NCBI RefSeq assembly: GCF_900086725.1
Contig: NZ_LT574837.1
Location: 856,260 to 920,259 of the forward strand
Reading direction: 5' to 3'
Length of the DNA stretch: 64,000 nucleotides
Source: Bariatricus massiliensis
GTDB taxonomy: Bacteria; Bacillota; Clostridia; Lachnospirales; Lachnospiraceae
The notes under the pieces were generated by a model, which was not told the origin of the DNA, made no database searches, and saw only the letters and a list, made by a program, of their open reading frames with translations. Every line of letters starts with the position of its first letter. Position 1 is the first letter of the stretch. Both the position numbers and the translations under genes were made by a program. Shown here piece by piece: positions 25,852-34,827 of this stretch.

Positions 25852-28488
25852 CTACATATTGTTCATTTTCCCACATAGACGCAGCAGGAGGCCGCAAAGC
25901 TGCTCAATGTCCAAAGGCTTACCGAGATGCGCATTCATTCCTGCCGCCAATACAATAGAAACATCCTCGGCAAAAGCATTGGCTGTGGTGGCGATAATTG
26001 GAATTGTCTCTGCATTGCCATGCCCGCACATTCTGATAGATCTGGCCGCCTCGCATCCGTCCATGACCGGCATCTGGACGTCCATTAAAACTGCGTCAAA
26101 ATAGTCAGGCTCCGCACTCATAAACATATTCACAGCCACCTTCCCGTTTTCTGCCCACTCCACAGTCGCACCGTTCATCTCAAGCAAGGTTACGGCAATT
26201 TCCATATTTAAAGCATTGTCTTCCGCCAGCAAAATACGCATTCCCGCCAATGAATTCCCGGCAATTTTCACTCTCGGCCCCTTCATGTCAAATGCACCGT
26301 TCACGACTCCCACTATAGCATTATACACAGAAGATTGAAAGAATGGTTTCGATATAAATGCATTGGCTCCTGCTTCCCGGGCCTCTTCTTCAATATCAGT
26401 CCAATCATACGACGAAATAATAATAATAGGTGTATCCTGCCCAACTTTCTCCCGGATACATCTTGTCGTTTCTATGCCGTCCATATCCGGCATCTTCCAA
26501 TCAATAAAGCAGATGTCAAAACCTGTCCCTGTCTCATAAGCAGAGACTACACGTTCAACCGCTTCTCTGCCGCTGAGAACCCACTGTGCATTGATATTCA
26601 TCTTTTTAAGCAGCAGCGTCATATGCTCACAAATATCCCGCTCGTCGTCCGCCACAAGGACGTCTAACGTCTGAAATGCATCCTCCCGAAACGGCTCTAT
26701 ATCAATGTCGCTTTGTTCCAAGGGCAATTCAACCGTAAACTTCGTCCCTGCCCTCGGTGTACTTTTCACATCAATATGTCCCCCCATCAAGGTTACCAAA
26801 TTTTGAGTGATAGACATTCCCAGCCCTGTACCTCCGTATTTACGTGCGATAGAGGCATCCCCCTGCTCAAATGGTGTATAAAGGTGAGTCAGCGCTTCTT
26901 CGTCCATGCCGATTCCAGTGTCAGACACAATAAAACGTAGCCAGCACTTTTGGCCTCGTGAGGGCAGATGTATGACTTCTATTCCAACTTCTCCTCCCGG
27001 CGGTGTAAATTTAATGGCATTAGAGACAAGATTCAGAAGAATCTGGTTTAATCTCAGAGAATCGCCCAGATAAGTAGTATGTTCCGTAAAATTCGATGTC
27101 TTTTCCGTGAACTTTACCCCCTTGCTTGTTGCTTGTGGATACACCACCGAGACAAAAGCATTAAGAAACTGGTAAAGCTCAAAGGGTTCCCTGTTAATCT
27201 TCATCCGATTACTTTCAATTCTGGACATATCCAGAACATCATTAATAAGCATCAACAGATGTTTAGAAGAATAACTTATTTTCTCCAAGCAGTCTTCCAC
27301 CCGGCTCTGGTCTTGGATGGACGCAGCCGCTATCGTCGTCATTCCTATAATCGCATTCATGGGCGTGCGAATCTCATGGCTCATACGGGACAAGAAATCC
27401 CGCTTGGCACTATTTGCATTCTGTGCATTGACTAGCGCGTCCTGCAGCACTAGATTGGCATGATGCTCCTGTGTACGATCGGTCAGTGTTATGACGTATT
27501 GTATGTCCGCGGGGCTGCCTATCCGATAAAAGCGCACTTGCAGCCAGCATATGTCCTTAGAATTAGGATGCTGGTACTCAATGACCATATCCCAAGTATG
27601 TTTTTCCTCTAAATATATCTTCCGGCGTATTTTCTCGGCTGTTTCCTCACTCATATATTGATATATCAAGGTACGATCTTGTCTAAGGGAGTCGACAGTC
27701 AATCCCAATACCTTTTCTGCATTATTGGAGACAAAATCACACTGCACCTGCTCCTTCCTAAACATCAGGAATGCCTCATCTACTGTGTCTGACAATATTT
27801 CAAATTGGCGGTTCCTCTGATATAACCGCCGATTAATCTTCCTAATCGCAGATTGGAAAAAAATCAGGCTCAAAGACGTAGCAATCATAATGATAAAAGC
27901 TCCCACCACAGTAAACCAACTCATATGATTGGCAGAAATGAAAATATTCTGCTGGGTTTTCCGGACATAATTCAGTATCTGCTGTGCATCCGTCTCAAAC
28001 TCTTCATATAAAGGATAAAGATTCTCTTCCTCATAGTCAGCAATCACCCGCCCCGAAGAACTAGGGCGCTCGGCAAATTGAAGGAGAAGGGATTGTTCCT
28101 CCTTAATATCATTGTAAGTGTTTCTAAGTTTCACAACATGTTCATCCGGTCCTAGATACAGTTCATCTATCTCTTCTATCAAGTCCTCTATTTCAGAATA
28201 AATATCATTCAGAGCGATTCTTACGGTGTCTATGTCTGCAGACTGATTATAGGACTGCAGCCTCTCAGTGCGTATACGCATCAACGCCAGATCCGTCTTG
28301 ACGTCACCTATATCCCCGTTGACCGTGAACGGATGCTCCGTAAGAAGCCGAATCTGAGATGTTAATTTATTATTGCTAAAGAGCGTCACTCCCAGAAAAA
28401 GCACTAACAAAATAAGCAAAGTAATCGTCCCCATCCAGGATATCTTTTTGCTTATTAAATCCTCCTGCCCCTTTTTTTCACCGTCCAT
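25852..28488 (-). CDS. Hybrid sensor histidine kinase with two receiver domains
   Basis: 878 residues. TM1 at ~19-38, an extracellular helical sensor (~40-185), TM2 at ~191-213, a PAS domain (~226-340), HisKA with FLSRMSHEIRTPMN (His371), HATPase_c (NLVSNAIKFTPPGGE, DTGIGMDEE, GGTGLGMSI), then two REC domains: VLVADDERD/FIDWKMPDMDG and ILLAEDNALN/VLMDVQMPVMDG. No output domain follows, so it signals by phosphorelay to a separate protein not found next to it. It precedes the EIIC-EAL gene on the same strand, with a terminator between. Confidence 0.93.
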   Translation of the reverse strand: MDGEKKGQEDLISKKISWMGTITLLILLVLFLGVTLFSNNKLTSQIRLLTEHPFTVNGDIGDVKTDLALMRIRTERLQSYNQSADIDTVRIALNDIYSEIEDLIEEIDELYLGPDEHVVKLRNTYNDIKEEQSLLLQFAERPSSSGRVIADYEEENLYPLYEEFETDAQQILNYVRKTQQNIFISANHMSWFTVVGAFIIMIATSLSLIFFQSAIRKINRRLYQRNRQFEILSDTVDEAFLMFRKEQVQCDFVSNNAEKVLGLTVDSLRQDRTLIYQYMSEETAEKIRRKIYLEEKHTWDMVIEYQHPNSKDICWLQVRFYRIGSPADIQYVITLTDRTQEHHANLVLQDALVNAQNANSAKRDFLSRMSHEIRTPMNAIIGMTTIAAASIQDQSRVEDCLEKISYSSKHLLMLINDVLDMSRIESNRMKINREPFELYQFLNAFVSVVYPQATSKGVKFTEKTSNFTEHTTYLGDSLRLNQILLNLVSNAIKFTPPGGEVGIEVIHLPSRGQKCWLRFIVSDTGIGMDEEALTHLYTPFEQGDASIARKYGGTGLGMSITQNLVTLMGGHIDVKSTPRAGTKFTVELPLEQSDIDIEPFREDAFQTLDVLVADDERDICEHMTLLLKKMNINAQWVLSGREAVERVVSAYETGTGFDICFIDWKMPDMDGIETTRCIREKVGQDTPIIIISSYDWTDIEEEAREAGANAFISKPFFQSSVYNAIVGVVNGAFDMKGPRVKIAGNSLAGMRILLAEDNALNMEIAVTLLEMNGATVEWAENGKVAVNMFMSAEPDYFDAVLMDVQMPVMDGCEAARSIRMCGHGNAETIPIIATTANAFAEDVSIVLAAGMNAHLGKPLDIEQLCGLLLRLCGKMNNM

Positions 28489-28616
28489 TTACTCTCCATC
28501 CTCTTATAACTGATTACAATAGTTCGTCCAAATTTATACCTTGCTCATATTATATTAATATAAAGTATTATAACAAATAGTTATTTTAATTACAACTGAA
28601 TATGGCTCATTAAAAA

Positions 28617-28645
28617 TTGACTTTCTTCTATTCATTTGTTAAAAT
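28617..28645 (+). promoter_or_regulatory. Promoter of the bltD-like gene
   Basis: TTGACT (28617-28622), 17-bp spacer, TAAAAT (28640-28645); transcription expected to start near 28652, giving a leader of about 137 nt. Confidence 0.75.
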
Positions 28646-28651
28646 AGATGA

Positions 28652-28788
28652 AACGGAATGCAGGCGTACCTGCAAAAGCCGGATAAAGCAGCACGAACCG
28701 ACCAATTGCTAATCCCGTATGGATTCATGAAAAAAGCAGCTGGCTGGTTCCCTGTATTATCCGGCTTTTATTATTTAGGAGGAATCAT
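28652..28788 (+). promoter_or_regulatory. Highly structured 5' leader, candidate cis-regulatory RNA
   Basis: A hairpin GCAGG-CGTA-CCTGC (28660-28673) is followed by a perfect 13-bp closing stem AAAAGCCGGATAA (28674-28686) / TTATCCGGCTTTT (28757-28769). Inside it are GAACCGACCA/TGGCTGGTTC (8 of 10 paired) and AATCC/GGATT. The right arm ends about 8 bp before the AGGAGG site of the acetyltransferase. It matches no riboswitch class I know. It fills the intergenic stretch together with the divergent kinase promoter region (28489-28616), where nothing else was seen. Confidence 0.6.
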
Positions 28789-29232
28789 ATGAAATTGCAC
28801 TTTGAACCGGTTTGCCCGGAAAACAGAAAGGAAATTGAATCACTCCAGATTTTTGCGGAACAGATTGGATTTATCGAGACTGTGGCCGAATGTATGACCG
28901 AAGCAGACGAATTCTGCCAATGGCGGCCTCTAGGAATTTATGACGGCGATGTGCTGGTAGGATTTGCTATGTATGGCTATTTTGGCACTTCACTCCACGA
29001 CGGCAGGCTGTGGCTGGACCGCCTTCTGATTGACAAAAATTATCAGGGATTAGGGTATGGAAAAGCGGCTGTAGCTGCACTCGTAGAAAGACTTCACAGA
29101 GAATATAACAACATTGATATATATCTAAGTGTTTACGAGGCAAATAAAGCCGCCATTGCCCTATATAAACAAATTGGATTCCATTTTACTGGTGAATATG
29201 ACACAAAAGGCGAGAAAATAATGCTGCTTTAA
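28789..29232 (+). CDS. bltD: BltD-like spermine/spermidine N-acetyltransferase (GNAT)
   Basis: 147 residues. It follows the Bacillus BltD pattern along its length: FIETVAECMTEADE, LVGFAMYGYF, GRLWLDRLLID, then the acetyl-CoA motif YQGLGYGKAAV and IYLSVYEANKAAIALYKQIGFHFTGEYD. BltD acetylates polyamines; by similarity this enzyme would detoxify or balance them in the cytosol. AGGAGG lies 7 bp before ATG. The long structured leader suggests control at the RNA level. No efflux pump like Blt adjoins it. Confidence 0.82.
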   Translation: MKLHFEPVCPENRKEIESLQIFAEQIGFIETVAECMTEADEFCQWRPLGIYDGDVLVGFAMYGYFGTSLHDGRLWLDRLLIDKNYQGLGYGKAAVAALVERLHREYNNIDIYLSVYEANKAAIALYKQIGFHFTGEYDTKGEKIMLL

Positions 29233-29243
29233 GAATTTCACCC

Positions 29244-29504
29244 CTACGCCTCTGCCCAGCACTTGCACTGTTCGATCCGTCTGCCCCCATCTCCCTGCTC
29301 TTCATCGTAGGCGAACTTATTCAGCAAGTCACACGGGAACTCGGTGCATTGCCCGCAGTGCTCATGCTTTTGAGACTCGCAGCAGCTTTTTACAGGACAT
29401 TCTTCTCCCCAAAACGGTTTGGAAATATGTACACAACCCTTACAGCCTGCCTCCTCTTTATATCCGCACTCCTCACATAAGATGCCACATCTTGATTCAA
29501 TCAT
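29244..29504 (-). CDS. DUF3795-family cysteine-rich protein
   Basis: 86 residues with eleven-plus cysteines in the DUF3795 arrangement: CGILCEECGYKEEAGCKGC, then CPVKSCCESQKHEHCGQC and FPCDLLNKF. Likely binds zinc or an iron-sulfur cluster. A GGAGGAGAC-type site precedes ATG. Convergent with the acetyltransferase gene; function unknown. Confidence 0.8.
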   Translation of the reverse strand: MIESRCGILCEECGYKEEAGCKGCVHISKPFWGEECPVKSCCESQKHEHCGQCTEFPCDLLNKFAYDEEQGDGGRRIEQCKCWAEA

Positions 29505-29586
29505 AGCTGTCTCCTCCTTTTTTAACCGCTATTATATCAGGAGGAACACGACAGCTATGTGTCATGTCTCATGAAAAACATACATA

Positions 29587-30822
29587 TTATGAATTTTTTC
29601 CGATATGATATTCTCTTTTCAACATCTTCATTACCGATCTGGACAATATATCCACAATGTTGAATCCAAAAGCAATAGCAAGACATGTTACCAGCAGTAT
29701 AATCGTTTCGTTGAAAGCCATCGCATTATCACGGCTCACACAGCCATACATCATATAGTACAGATTAGGTCCCGGAATCAAAGGAAAGACGGATGCCGTC
29801 AAAAAAATGGTAGACGGCGCCTTATTGATTCTGGACATGATAAATGCATAAAAGGCTACAAAGACAGATGCAACCAGAGTCGCTAAAAAATTACTGGGCC
29901 AAAAATGGTACACTACCACATAGATTCCCCATGTGAAAAATGCGCCCACTCCGGAATAGACAACCTGTCTCCCACGAATCTTGAACCAGAACGCAAATCC
30001 AATACAGGCTATCGTACAGGAGATTAACTGGATTGGAATATTGTGATTCAATATGTATCCTTCGGCAGATACTCCTTTTAAAAGCAGCATGGCCAGTGCA
30101 GTCCCACATGCAATGCCGGCCGCCCCGAGTATGGAATTCATGATGTTCAGGAATCCGGATATGAAGTCTCTCTGCAGCACTTCCCTGATTCCGTTCGTAG
30201 TACTAAGTCCGCTGATCAACAGCATTACAATCCCTATCATGATTCTCTCCGGATGACTGCCAAGCCCCAGACGGACCGCCACAATGATAATCACTTCGGA
30301 CAGAAACGACAAAATCAAATTGTACACCAGCAAATTTTCTTCTCTCTTACTAAGCCAGCCCCCGACAACAACTATCATAAGCGACACCAGCACAGCGACA
30401 ATCGCATCCGCAAAATCACACCCAAAAAAGACTGCGAACCCGGTCCCGCCCATCACTGCGGCAAAGTATTTGGTATATGGTTTCTGTGGGGGTCTGCTCA
30501 TGACTTCCTCATACTTCTCGCGAAGCTGTTTCCCATCTGGCTTATGCTGGCAGACATATCTGGACAGATTGTTCAAATAGTCGAGCCTGTCAAAATCAAT
30601 ATCTGTGGATTCAATATGCCGTATCTGAGTAATAATCTCCCCTTCCGGAGTTTCTACTGTTATCTGTATATTACTGGGTATGGCAAACACATCATACCGT
30701 TTAAAGCCATAGCTCCTGCACATTCTGTAAAGGCTGTCATCTAGTCTAAAATTCTCCGCTCCGCAGATCAGCATCGCTTCTCCAATGTCCAAAATGCCTT
30801 GCACTATCTTGTTGTAATCCAT
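29587..30822 (-). CDS. Threonine/serine exporter family protein (ThrE-type fusion)
   Basis: 411 residues holding both halves of the ThrE family in one chain: the N-terminal cytoplasmic part and first membrane bundle (GAENFRLDDSLYRMCRSYG, DVFAIPSNIQITVETPEG) and the C-terminal bundle (VFPLIPGPNLYYMMYG). About ten membrane helices. In many Firmicutes these are two genes, YjjP and YjjB; here they are fused. Exports small amino acids. GGGGGAT before ATG. Confidence 0.88.
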   Translation of the reverse strand: MDYNKIVQGILDIGEAMLICGAENFRLDDSLYRMCRSYGFKRYDVFAIPSNIQITVETPEGEIITQIRHIESTDIDFDRLDYLNNLSRYVCQHKPDGKQLREKYEEVMSRPPQKPYTKYFAAVMGGTGFAVFFGCDFADAIVAVLVSLMIVVVGGWLSKREENLLVYNLILSFLSEVIIIVAVRLGLGSHPERIMIGIVMLLISGLSTTNGIREVLQRDFISGFLNIMNSILGAAGIACGTALAMLLLKGVSAEGYILNHNIPIQLISCTIACIGFAFWFKIRGRQVVYSGVGAFFTWGIYVVVYHFWPSNFLATLVASVFVAFYAFIMSRINKAPSTIFLTASVFPLIPGPNLYYMMYGCVSRDNAMAFNETIILLVTCLAIAFGFNIVDILSRSVMKMLKREYHIGKNS

Positions 30823-30956
30823 CGCTTTATCCCCCTAAACTAAAAATGCCACATTGTTATCATAGCACTGTTTTGGAAAGTGTCAATAAAAATCTTTAAA
30901 AGGTCAGGTGATTGTGATAAAATTTACTTATATTTTAAAAGAAAGAAGGGGCGATC

Positions 30957-31316
30957 ATGGATAAAGAAGTATTGAACTATGTGGTAGAAAAAACACGTGA
31001 ATTAATTGATGCACCTACATGCAGCAGTGAAACGAAAGAAGCTGCCCAGACATGGCTTGACGCTGTGGGAACGGACAAGGAAGCGGAAGAGACGAAGCGT
31101 TATGTGGCTGAGCTGGAAGAAGATATTATGCCGATAGACAACTTAATTGCTTTTGCAGAGTCCGATGCGGGCGCACAAGTCTTTGGAGCAGATAACGCAA
31201 AGAATGTGGCGTCCCACGCAAAAGAAATCAAGGCTTGTGGAGCAAAATATTGTGACTGCCCTGCCTGCGCCGCAGTGGAAGCAATTCTTGAGAAAAAGGA
31301 AGCCCTTCTAAGTTAA
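30957..31316 (+). CDS. Small conserved clostridial protein (C-terminal CDCPAC motif)
   Basis: 119 residues, acidic and helical, ending with CGAKYCDCPACAAVEAILEKK, a small Cys cluster C-x5-C-x-C-x2-C. Similar clostridial proteins are, as I recall, sometimes labelled 'molecular chaperone Hsp90', but no Hsp90 ATPase domain is present, so that label should not be used. AAGAAGGGG precedes ATG, and a perfect terminator follows, so it is a single-gene unit. Function unknown. Confidence 0.75.
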   Translation: MDKEVLNYVVEKTRELIDAPTCSSETKEAAQTWLDAVGTDKEAEETKRYVAELEEDIMPIDNLIAFAESDAGAQVFGADNAKNVASHAKEIKACGAKYCDCPACAAVEAILEKKEALLS

Positions 31317-31328
31317 GACATTACACTT

Positions 31329-31369
31329 GCTGTTTCTGTAGAGTAAGTATCTACAGAAACAGCATTTTT
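31329..31369 (+). terminator. Terminator with a perfect 14-bp stem
   Basis: GCTGTTTCTGTAGA (31329-31342) pairs with TCTACAGAAACAGC (31350-31363), followed by ATTTTTA. Confidence 0.92.
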
Positions 31370-31393
31370 ACATGATACATCTGACACATGAAT

Positions 31394-32146
31394 TTATTTT
31401 CTAATCCTTTTTATCACTCTCCAATAAGTCGATTCCATGCGTTCTTCACTTCTAAGCAAAATGTCATAAATGTCTATAACTCCTATCACGTATATAAATA
31501 AGTATACGGAACACGCTGTCAAAAGACATTGTATTTCAGTTATAGGAAACTCAGGTATATTTGTAAAGCTTAATATACCAGCCAGCAAAATTAGACTTAC
31601 TCCCAGAAGAATAAGCGCAATATACTTTTTCTTTTGTACTTCATGTACTTCTGCTAAACACGAAAAATAGGATGGGTCAAAAAGTAAACGCTCACTCTTT
31701 AGCTTTTTATAGGGATTTCCCATAAAAGCCATACTTAAAATAAAAGCAAGTCCTGCTACAATAAATCCACAAGCAAGGGTAATCGATACTATACGGTTAT
31801 CTTGGAAAAGATAATATGGAACACCGCCAAGAACCATAAGTGCAACACCAGTAGCTGTACGCTTAGTTGTTTTCTTATGAAAACTCAAAAATCCCTCAGC
31901 ACATTCTTTACTTACATAATACCCATTTTCATTTGAATTTATCTGCTCTGGATTTTCTTTAAGTAAACTATCAACAGACACTCCAAAGATGTTACTAAGC
32001 ATAAGCAACTTTTCTGTTTCAGGATAACCTTGATTATTTTCCCATTTGCTAATCGCCTGTCTAGTGGTGTTCAATTTCTCGGCTAATGCTTCTTGAGAAA
32101 GTCCTTTTTCTTTTCGTAGTTTAAATAGTTTCTCACCAAAATTCAT
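31394..32146 (-). CDS. XRE-family regulator with C-terminal membrane domain
   Basis: 250 residues. The N-terminal 65 residues are a classical XRE helix-turn-helix (LFKLRKEKGLSQEALAEKLNTTRQAISKWENNQGYPE). The remainder has four membrane helices in two hairpins (~100-140 and ~175-225) and no recognised sensor. Such membrane-tethered XRE proteins are common in Lachnospiraceae. AGGAGGTAAC precedes ATG. Targets unknown. Confidence 0.88.
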   Translation of the reverse strand: MNFGEKLFKLRKEKGLSQEALAEKLNTTRQAISKWENNQGYPETEKLLMLSNIFGVSVDSLLKENPEQINSNENGYYVSKECAEGFLSFHKKTTKRTATGVALMVLGGVPYYLFQDNRIVSITLACGFIVAGLAFILSMAFMGNPYKKLKSERLLFDPSYFSCLAEVHEVQKKKYIALILLGVSLILLAGILSFTNIPEFPITEIQCLLTACSVYLFIYVIGVIDIYDILLRSEERMESTYWRVIKRIRK

Positions 32147-32340
32147 TTCTGTTACCTCCTATTTATTTGATAACAAAATACTATCAAATAGTCACGTTTT
32201 AGTCTATCACACTTGAAATGCACATTGTCAACTACAAGTTGCAATCCTGTCATATATTTCAGAAACTGCTTACTTTTGACTTTTGAAAATAGGAGATAAG
32301 TTTTTACTGAATTTGAATGTTCAAATCTTAATCTAATATA

Positions 32341-32402
32341 TTGACATTGAGCATTTAGACCGATATAATGGAAACAAAAAAAGGAGATTTTGTTTCCATT
32401 AT
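32341..32402 (+). promoter_or_regulatory. Consensus promoter overlapped by a 38-bp operator, tetR-antiporter operon
   Basis: TTGACA (32341-32346), 17-bp spacer and TATAAT (32364-32369) match consensus exactly. A perfect inverted repeat with 15-bp arms, ATAATGGAAACAAAA (32365-32379) and TTTTGTTTCCATTAT (32388-32402), covers the -10 box, the start of transcription, the Shine-Dalgarno AAGGAG (in the 8-bp centre) and the first two bases of the ATG. TetR autorepression is the natural reading. Confidence 0.85.
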
Positions 32403-32892
32403 GAAAAATCGTATTATTTATGAATCTATTGAAGGCCTCCGTCAAGAAGGTTTGCGCTTTTCAGTGGACACCGTAGCTGAAAAACTCAACATTTCAAAAA
32501 AAACTATTTATAAATACTTTCCTAACAAGGAGGCGCTTGCCTTTGCGCTATATCAGACTTACTATGCCGATGTAAAAGCACAGGCCAATCGGCTGACAGC
32601 AGACAGCTCTGGTTCCGCCCGTTCAAAATTGTTATTTCTTTACTTTGACGCCAAATTAATGACGAGCGACAATATTTTTAATAAATATAAGCTTAATAAA
32701 TCTTTATACTCATACACTACAGAGCAAAATAATGACCTTTGGAACATAATATCCTCATCTTTTGATGAAAGTATATCAGAGAAAGATAAAATCGCCCTTC
32801 ATATAATCTTAGATGGAACTTTTGAAAAACTTTGTAATGAAAAAATTACTCCTGATGAAGTAATTGATAGGTTGGTGAATATATTATGGTAA
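32401..32892 (+). CDS. TetR-family transcriptional regulator
   Basis: 163 residues from ATG 32401. The TetR DNA-binding domain is clear: RFSVDTVAEKLNISKKTIYKYFPNKEALAFALY. The C-terminal ligand domain is helical and divergent. An ATG at 32368 extends the frame but lies inside the -10 box, upstream of the expected transcript start, so it is rejected; the chosen ATG has AAGGAG with a long 14-bp gap. The gene overlaps the antiporter gene by 7 bp, so they are coupled. Confidence 0.88.
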   Translation: MKNRIIYESIEGLRQEGLRFSVDTVAEKLNISKKTIYKYFPNKEALAFALYQTYYADVKAQANRLTADSSGSARSKLLFLYFDAKLMTSDNIFNKYKLNKSLYSYTTEQNNDLWNIISSSFDESISEKDKIALHIILDGTFEKLCNEKITPDEVIDRLVNILW

Positions 32893-34100
32893 TTGGCTTG
32901 CTTCGCATTTTTGCAATTCTTTGTGTAGCTTACACTTGTGGAAAGTTAATTTCCAAATTAAAACTGCCGGCCATTCTGGGCTGGCTCATTGTAGGAATTG
33001 TGTTCGGCCCGTATCTTGCCGAACTAGTGACCTTTGATATCACAAACTCCCTATGGTATAAGATAATAATAAAAATGTTTGAGTGCTTTGCAGGGGTAAT
33101 GATTGGACGCGAAATTATATTTAAGAAGATTGCAAAGTCAGGTAAACAAATTATTGGAATCACTTTTGTGCAGTCTATTGGCACATTCGTATTCGTGAGT
33201 TTCATTTTCTTGATAGTATTCGCCATCACGAGTGTGCCTGTCTATCTGGCATTTGTATTCGGTGGAATTGCACTGGCAACCGCTCCTGCTCCCGCCTTAT
33301 CCATTGTTAATGAATATCACACAAGTGGACCCGTAACTAGAACCTTGCTGCCTCTTGCAGCAATTGATGACGTTATCGGTGTGGTTGTATTCTTTACAGT
33401 CATTTCGATTGTCAACGGAACTCACGGAAGCAGCGCTGTCTCACCACTTACCATTATCGCCATGATACTACTTCCACTTGTAATTGGTGCTGTTCTAGGA
33501 GTATTGACCGCTTTTTTAATGAAAAACATGAAAAAAAACAGCATTCGCTTTTGTCTGCTGATGCTGTTTCTTATTCTCTCTACACTCACCGGTTTGATGA
33601 TTGACTGTTATATTTTTCATTCATTCACATTAAACTATTTACTAATTGGCATGGCCTTCAGCTCAACTGTCGCTAATCTTGTGCCTGAAAAGGAGTTCGA
33701 AGAAACTCTGAAGCTATATGATCCATTACTGAACTTATCGCTAATTATTGTGATTGTTAATCTGGGCATGCCATTGGATTATAGGCTGATTGCCGGCGCA
33801 GGGATTTTTACAATTGTTTATATCCTATCCAGAGCTATTGGGAAAATCGGCAGTGCATACATTGGCGGCAGACTGACTAATGCCGAACCCATGGTCACCA
33901 AATACCTCGGTCTTACCTTACTTCCACATTCAGGAGTTTCCCTGATATTTACAGGAATTGCTACCACCTCTCTATCCGCCTGTGAGTCTGCACTTGCAAA
34001 TATCGTGTCAGGGACAATTGTCGCAGCAGCGATTATCAATGAAATTATAGCAGTAATTGTCGCAAAGTATGCATTTAAGTGGGCAGGGGAAATCAAGTAG
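32886..34100 (+). CDS. CPA2/Kef-type cation:proton antiporter
   Basis: 404 residues with about twelve membrane helices and the CPA2 exchanger pattern: LPAILGWLIVGIVFGPYL, then GGIALATAPAPALSIVNEY and LLPLAAIDDVIGVVVFF, where the AxxDD pair is the ion-binding site. There is no RCK/TrkA nucleotide-binding tail. It exchanges Na+ or K+ for protons, or exports another cation. It is controlled with the adjacent tetR through the 38-bp operator. Converges with the RibD-like gene with an 8-bp overlap. Confidence 0.88.
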   Translation: MVIGLLRIFAILCVAYTCGKLISKLKLPAILGWLIVGIVFGPYLAELVTFDITNSLWYKIIIKMFECFAGVMIGREIIFKKIAKSGKQIIGITFVQSIGTFVFVSFIFLIVFAITSVPVYLAFVFGGIALATAPAPALSIVNEYHTSGPVTRTLLPLAAIDDVIGVVVFFTVISIVNGTHGSSAVSPLTIIAMILLPLVIGAVLGVLTAFLMKNMKKNSIRFCLLMLFLILSTLTGLMIDCYIFHSFTLNYLLIGMAFSSTVANLVPEKEFEETLKLYDPLLNLSLIIVIVNLGMPLDYRLIAGAGIFTIVYILSRAIGKIGSAYIGGRLTNAEPMVTKYLGLTLLPHSGVSLIFTGIATTSLSACESALANIVSGTIVAAAIINEIIAVIVAKYAFKWAGEIK

Positions 34101-34773
34101 CAGCTTTATATCTTAAGCGAATATAGGAGTGCTCCAAAGCCTCACAGCTTTCAAGCTGGAGCACTCCCATAAGTTTCAGCTCATCAGCAGATATGATAGA
34201 ATTCCCATCGATTAACGTCGAAGTATCTTTTCCGCCTACCAATACCGGAGCTACGACTATATCTACATAATCAATCAATTTATTTCTTAAAAAAACTTCG
34301 TTCAAAGTACCGCCTGATTGAATCGTTAACCGTTCACATCCAAAATCCGTCTTTAAAACTGTTAGCGCGTCCGCCAAATCCAAAGAATCTTGTTTAATAA
34401 TATGTAAATTATCTTCCATTACCGAGAAGGCTGGATGTATAGGATTTTGTGTTATCAGCACAAATGTTTTTGACCATGCACATAGATAACGAACTCCATG
34501 TTCTGTCAAATGATTATTATCCAAAATCACAAAAGACACTGGCGACTTTGACGGAAAGTCCTTTTCGTTGACCCCCAATTTCTTTTGCACTCTTCCTGTA
34601 TTAAAAGACCATAAATCTGTCATCTGTTCAAGCTCATAGTATTGATGCAGTCCCTCTTTAAGGCCATTTATACATGGAAAGTCTTTATCTACATCCAATT
34701 GTTCTGATGCACCGGTACTAATTTTCCCATCTACTGACATCAGCATAAATAATGTGGTTATTGGTCTATTCAT
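34093..34773 (-). CDS. RibD C-terminal (dihydrofolate-reductase-like) domain protein
   Basis: 226 residues: TTLFMLMSVDGKIST at the start, ERLTIQSGGTLNEVFLRNKLIDYVDIVVAPVLVGGKDT later, which is the RibD-C reductase signature. It uses NAD(P)H; stand-alone members act on pyrimidine-like or unknown substrates rather than in riboflavin synthesis, and no rib genes adjoin it. CGAGG precedes ATG. Confidence 0.85.
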   Translation of the reverse strand: MNRPITTLFMLMSVDGKISTGASEQLDVDKDFPCINGLKEGLHQYYELEQMTDLWSFNTGRVQKKLGVNEKDFPSKSPVSFVILDNNHLTEHGVRYLCAWSKTFVLITQNPIHPAFSVMEDNLHIIKQDSLDLADALTVLKTDFGCERLTIQSGGTLNEVFLRNKLIDYVDIVVAPVLVGGKDTSTLIDGNSIISADELKLMGVLQLESCEALEHSYIRLRYKAAT

Positions 34774-34827
34774 AGTCTATTTACCTCGGCATATTTTGAT
34801 TCCACCCTGATGAAGATGAACTAAAAA

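Noticed and set aside
28648..28686. Twelve-codon leader peptide controlling bltD
   Set aside because: Its ATG lies between the -10 box and the expected transcription start and has no ribosome-binding site, so it would not be translated from this promoter.
28652..28788. Known riboswitch or T-box
   Set aside because: No T-box sequence, and no match by eye to purine, c-di-GMP, guanidine, SAM, TPP, lysine or tetrahydrofolate classes.
30957..31316. Hsp90 chaperone
   Set aside because: Such a label may circulate for similar proteins, but at 119 residues it has no GHKL ATPase motifs.
32368..32400. Earlier ATG start of the TetR gene and an RNA hairpin presenting the Shine-Dalgarno
   Set aside because: The ATG lies in the -10 box, and transcription would begin within the left arm, so the full hairpin cannot form in the mRNA.
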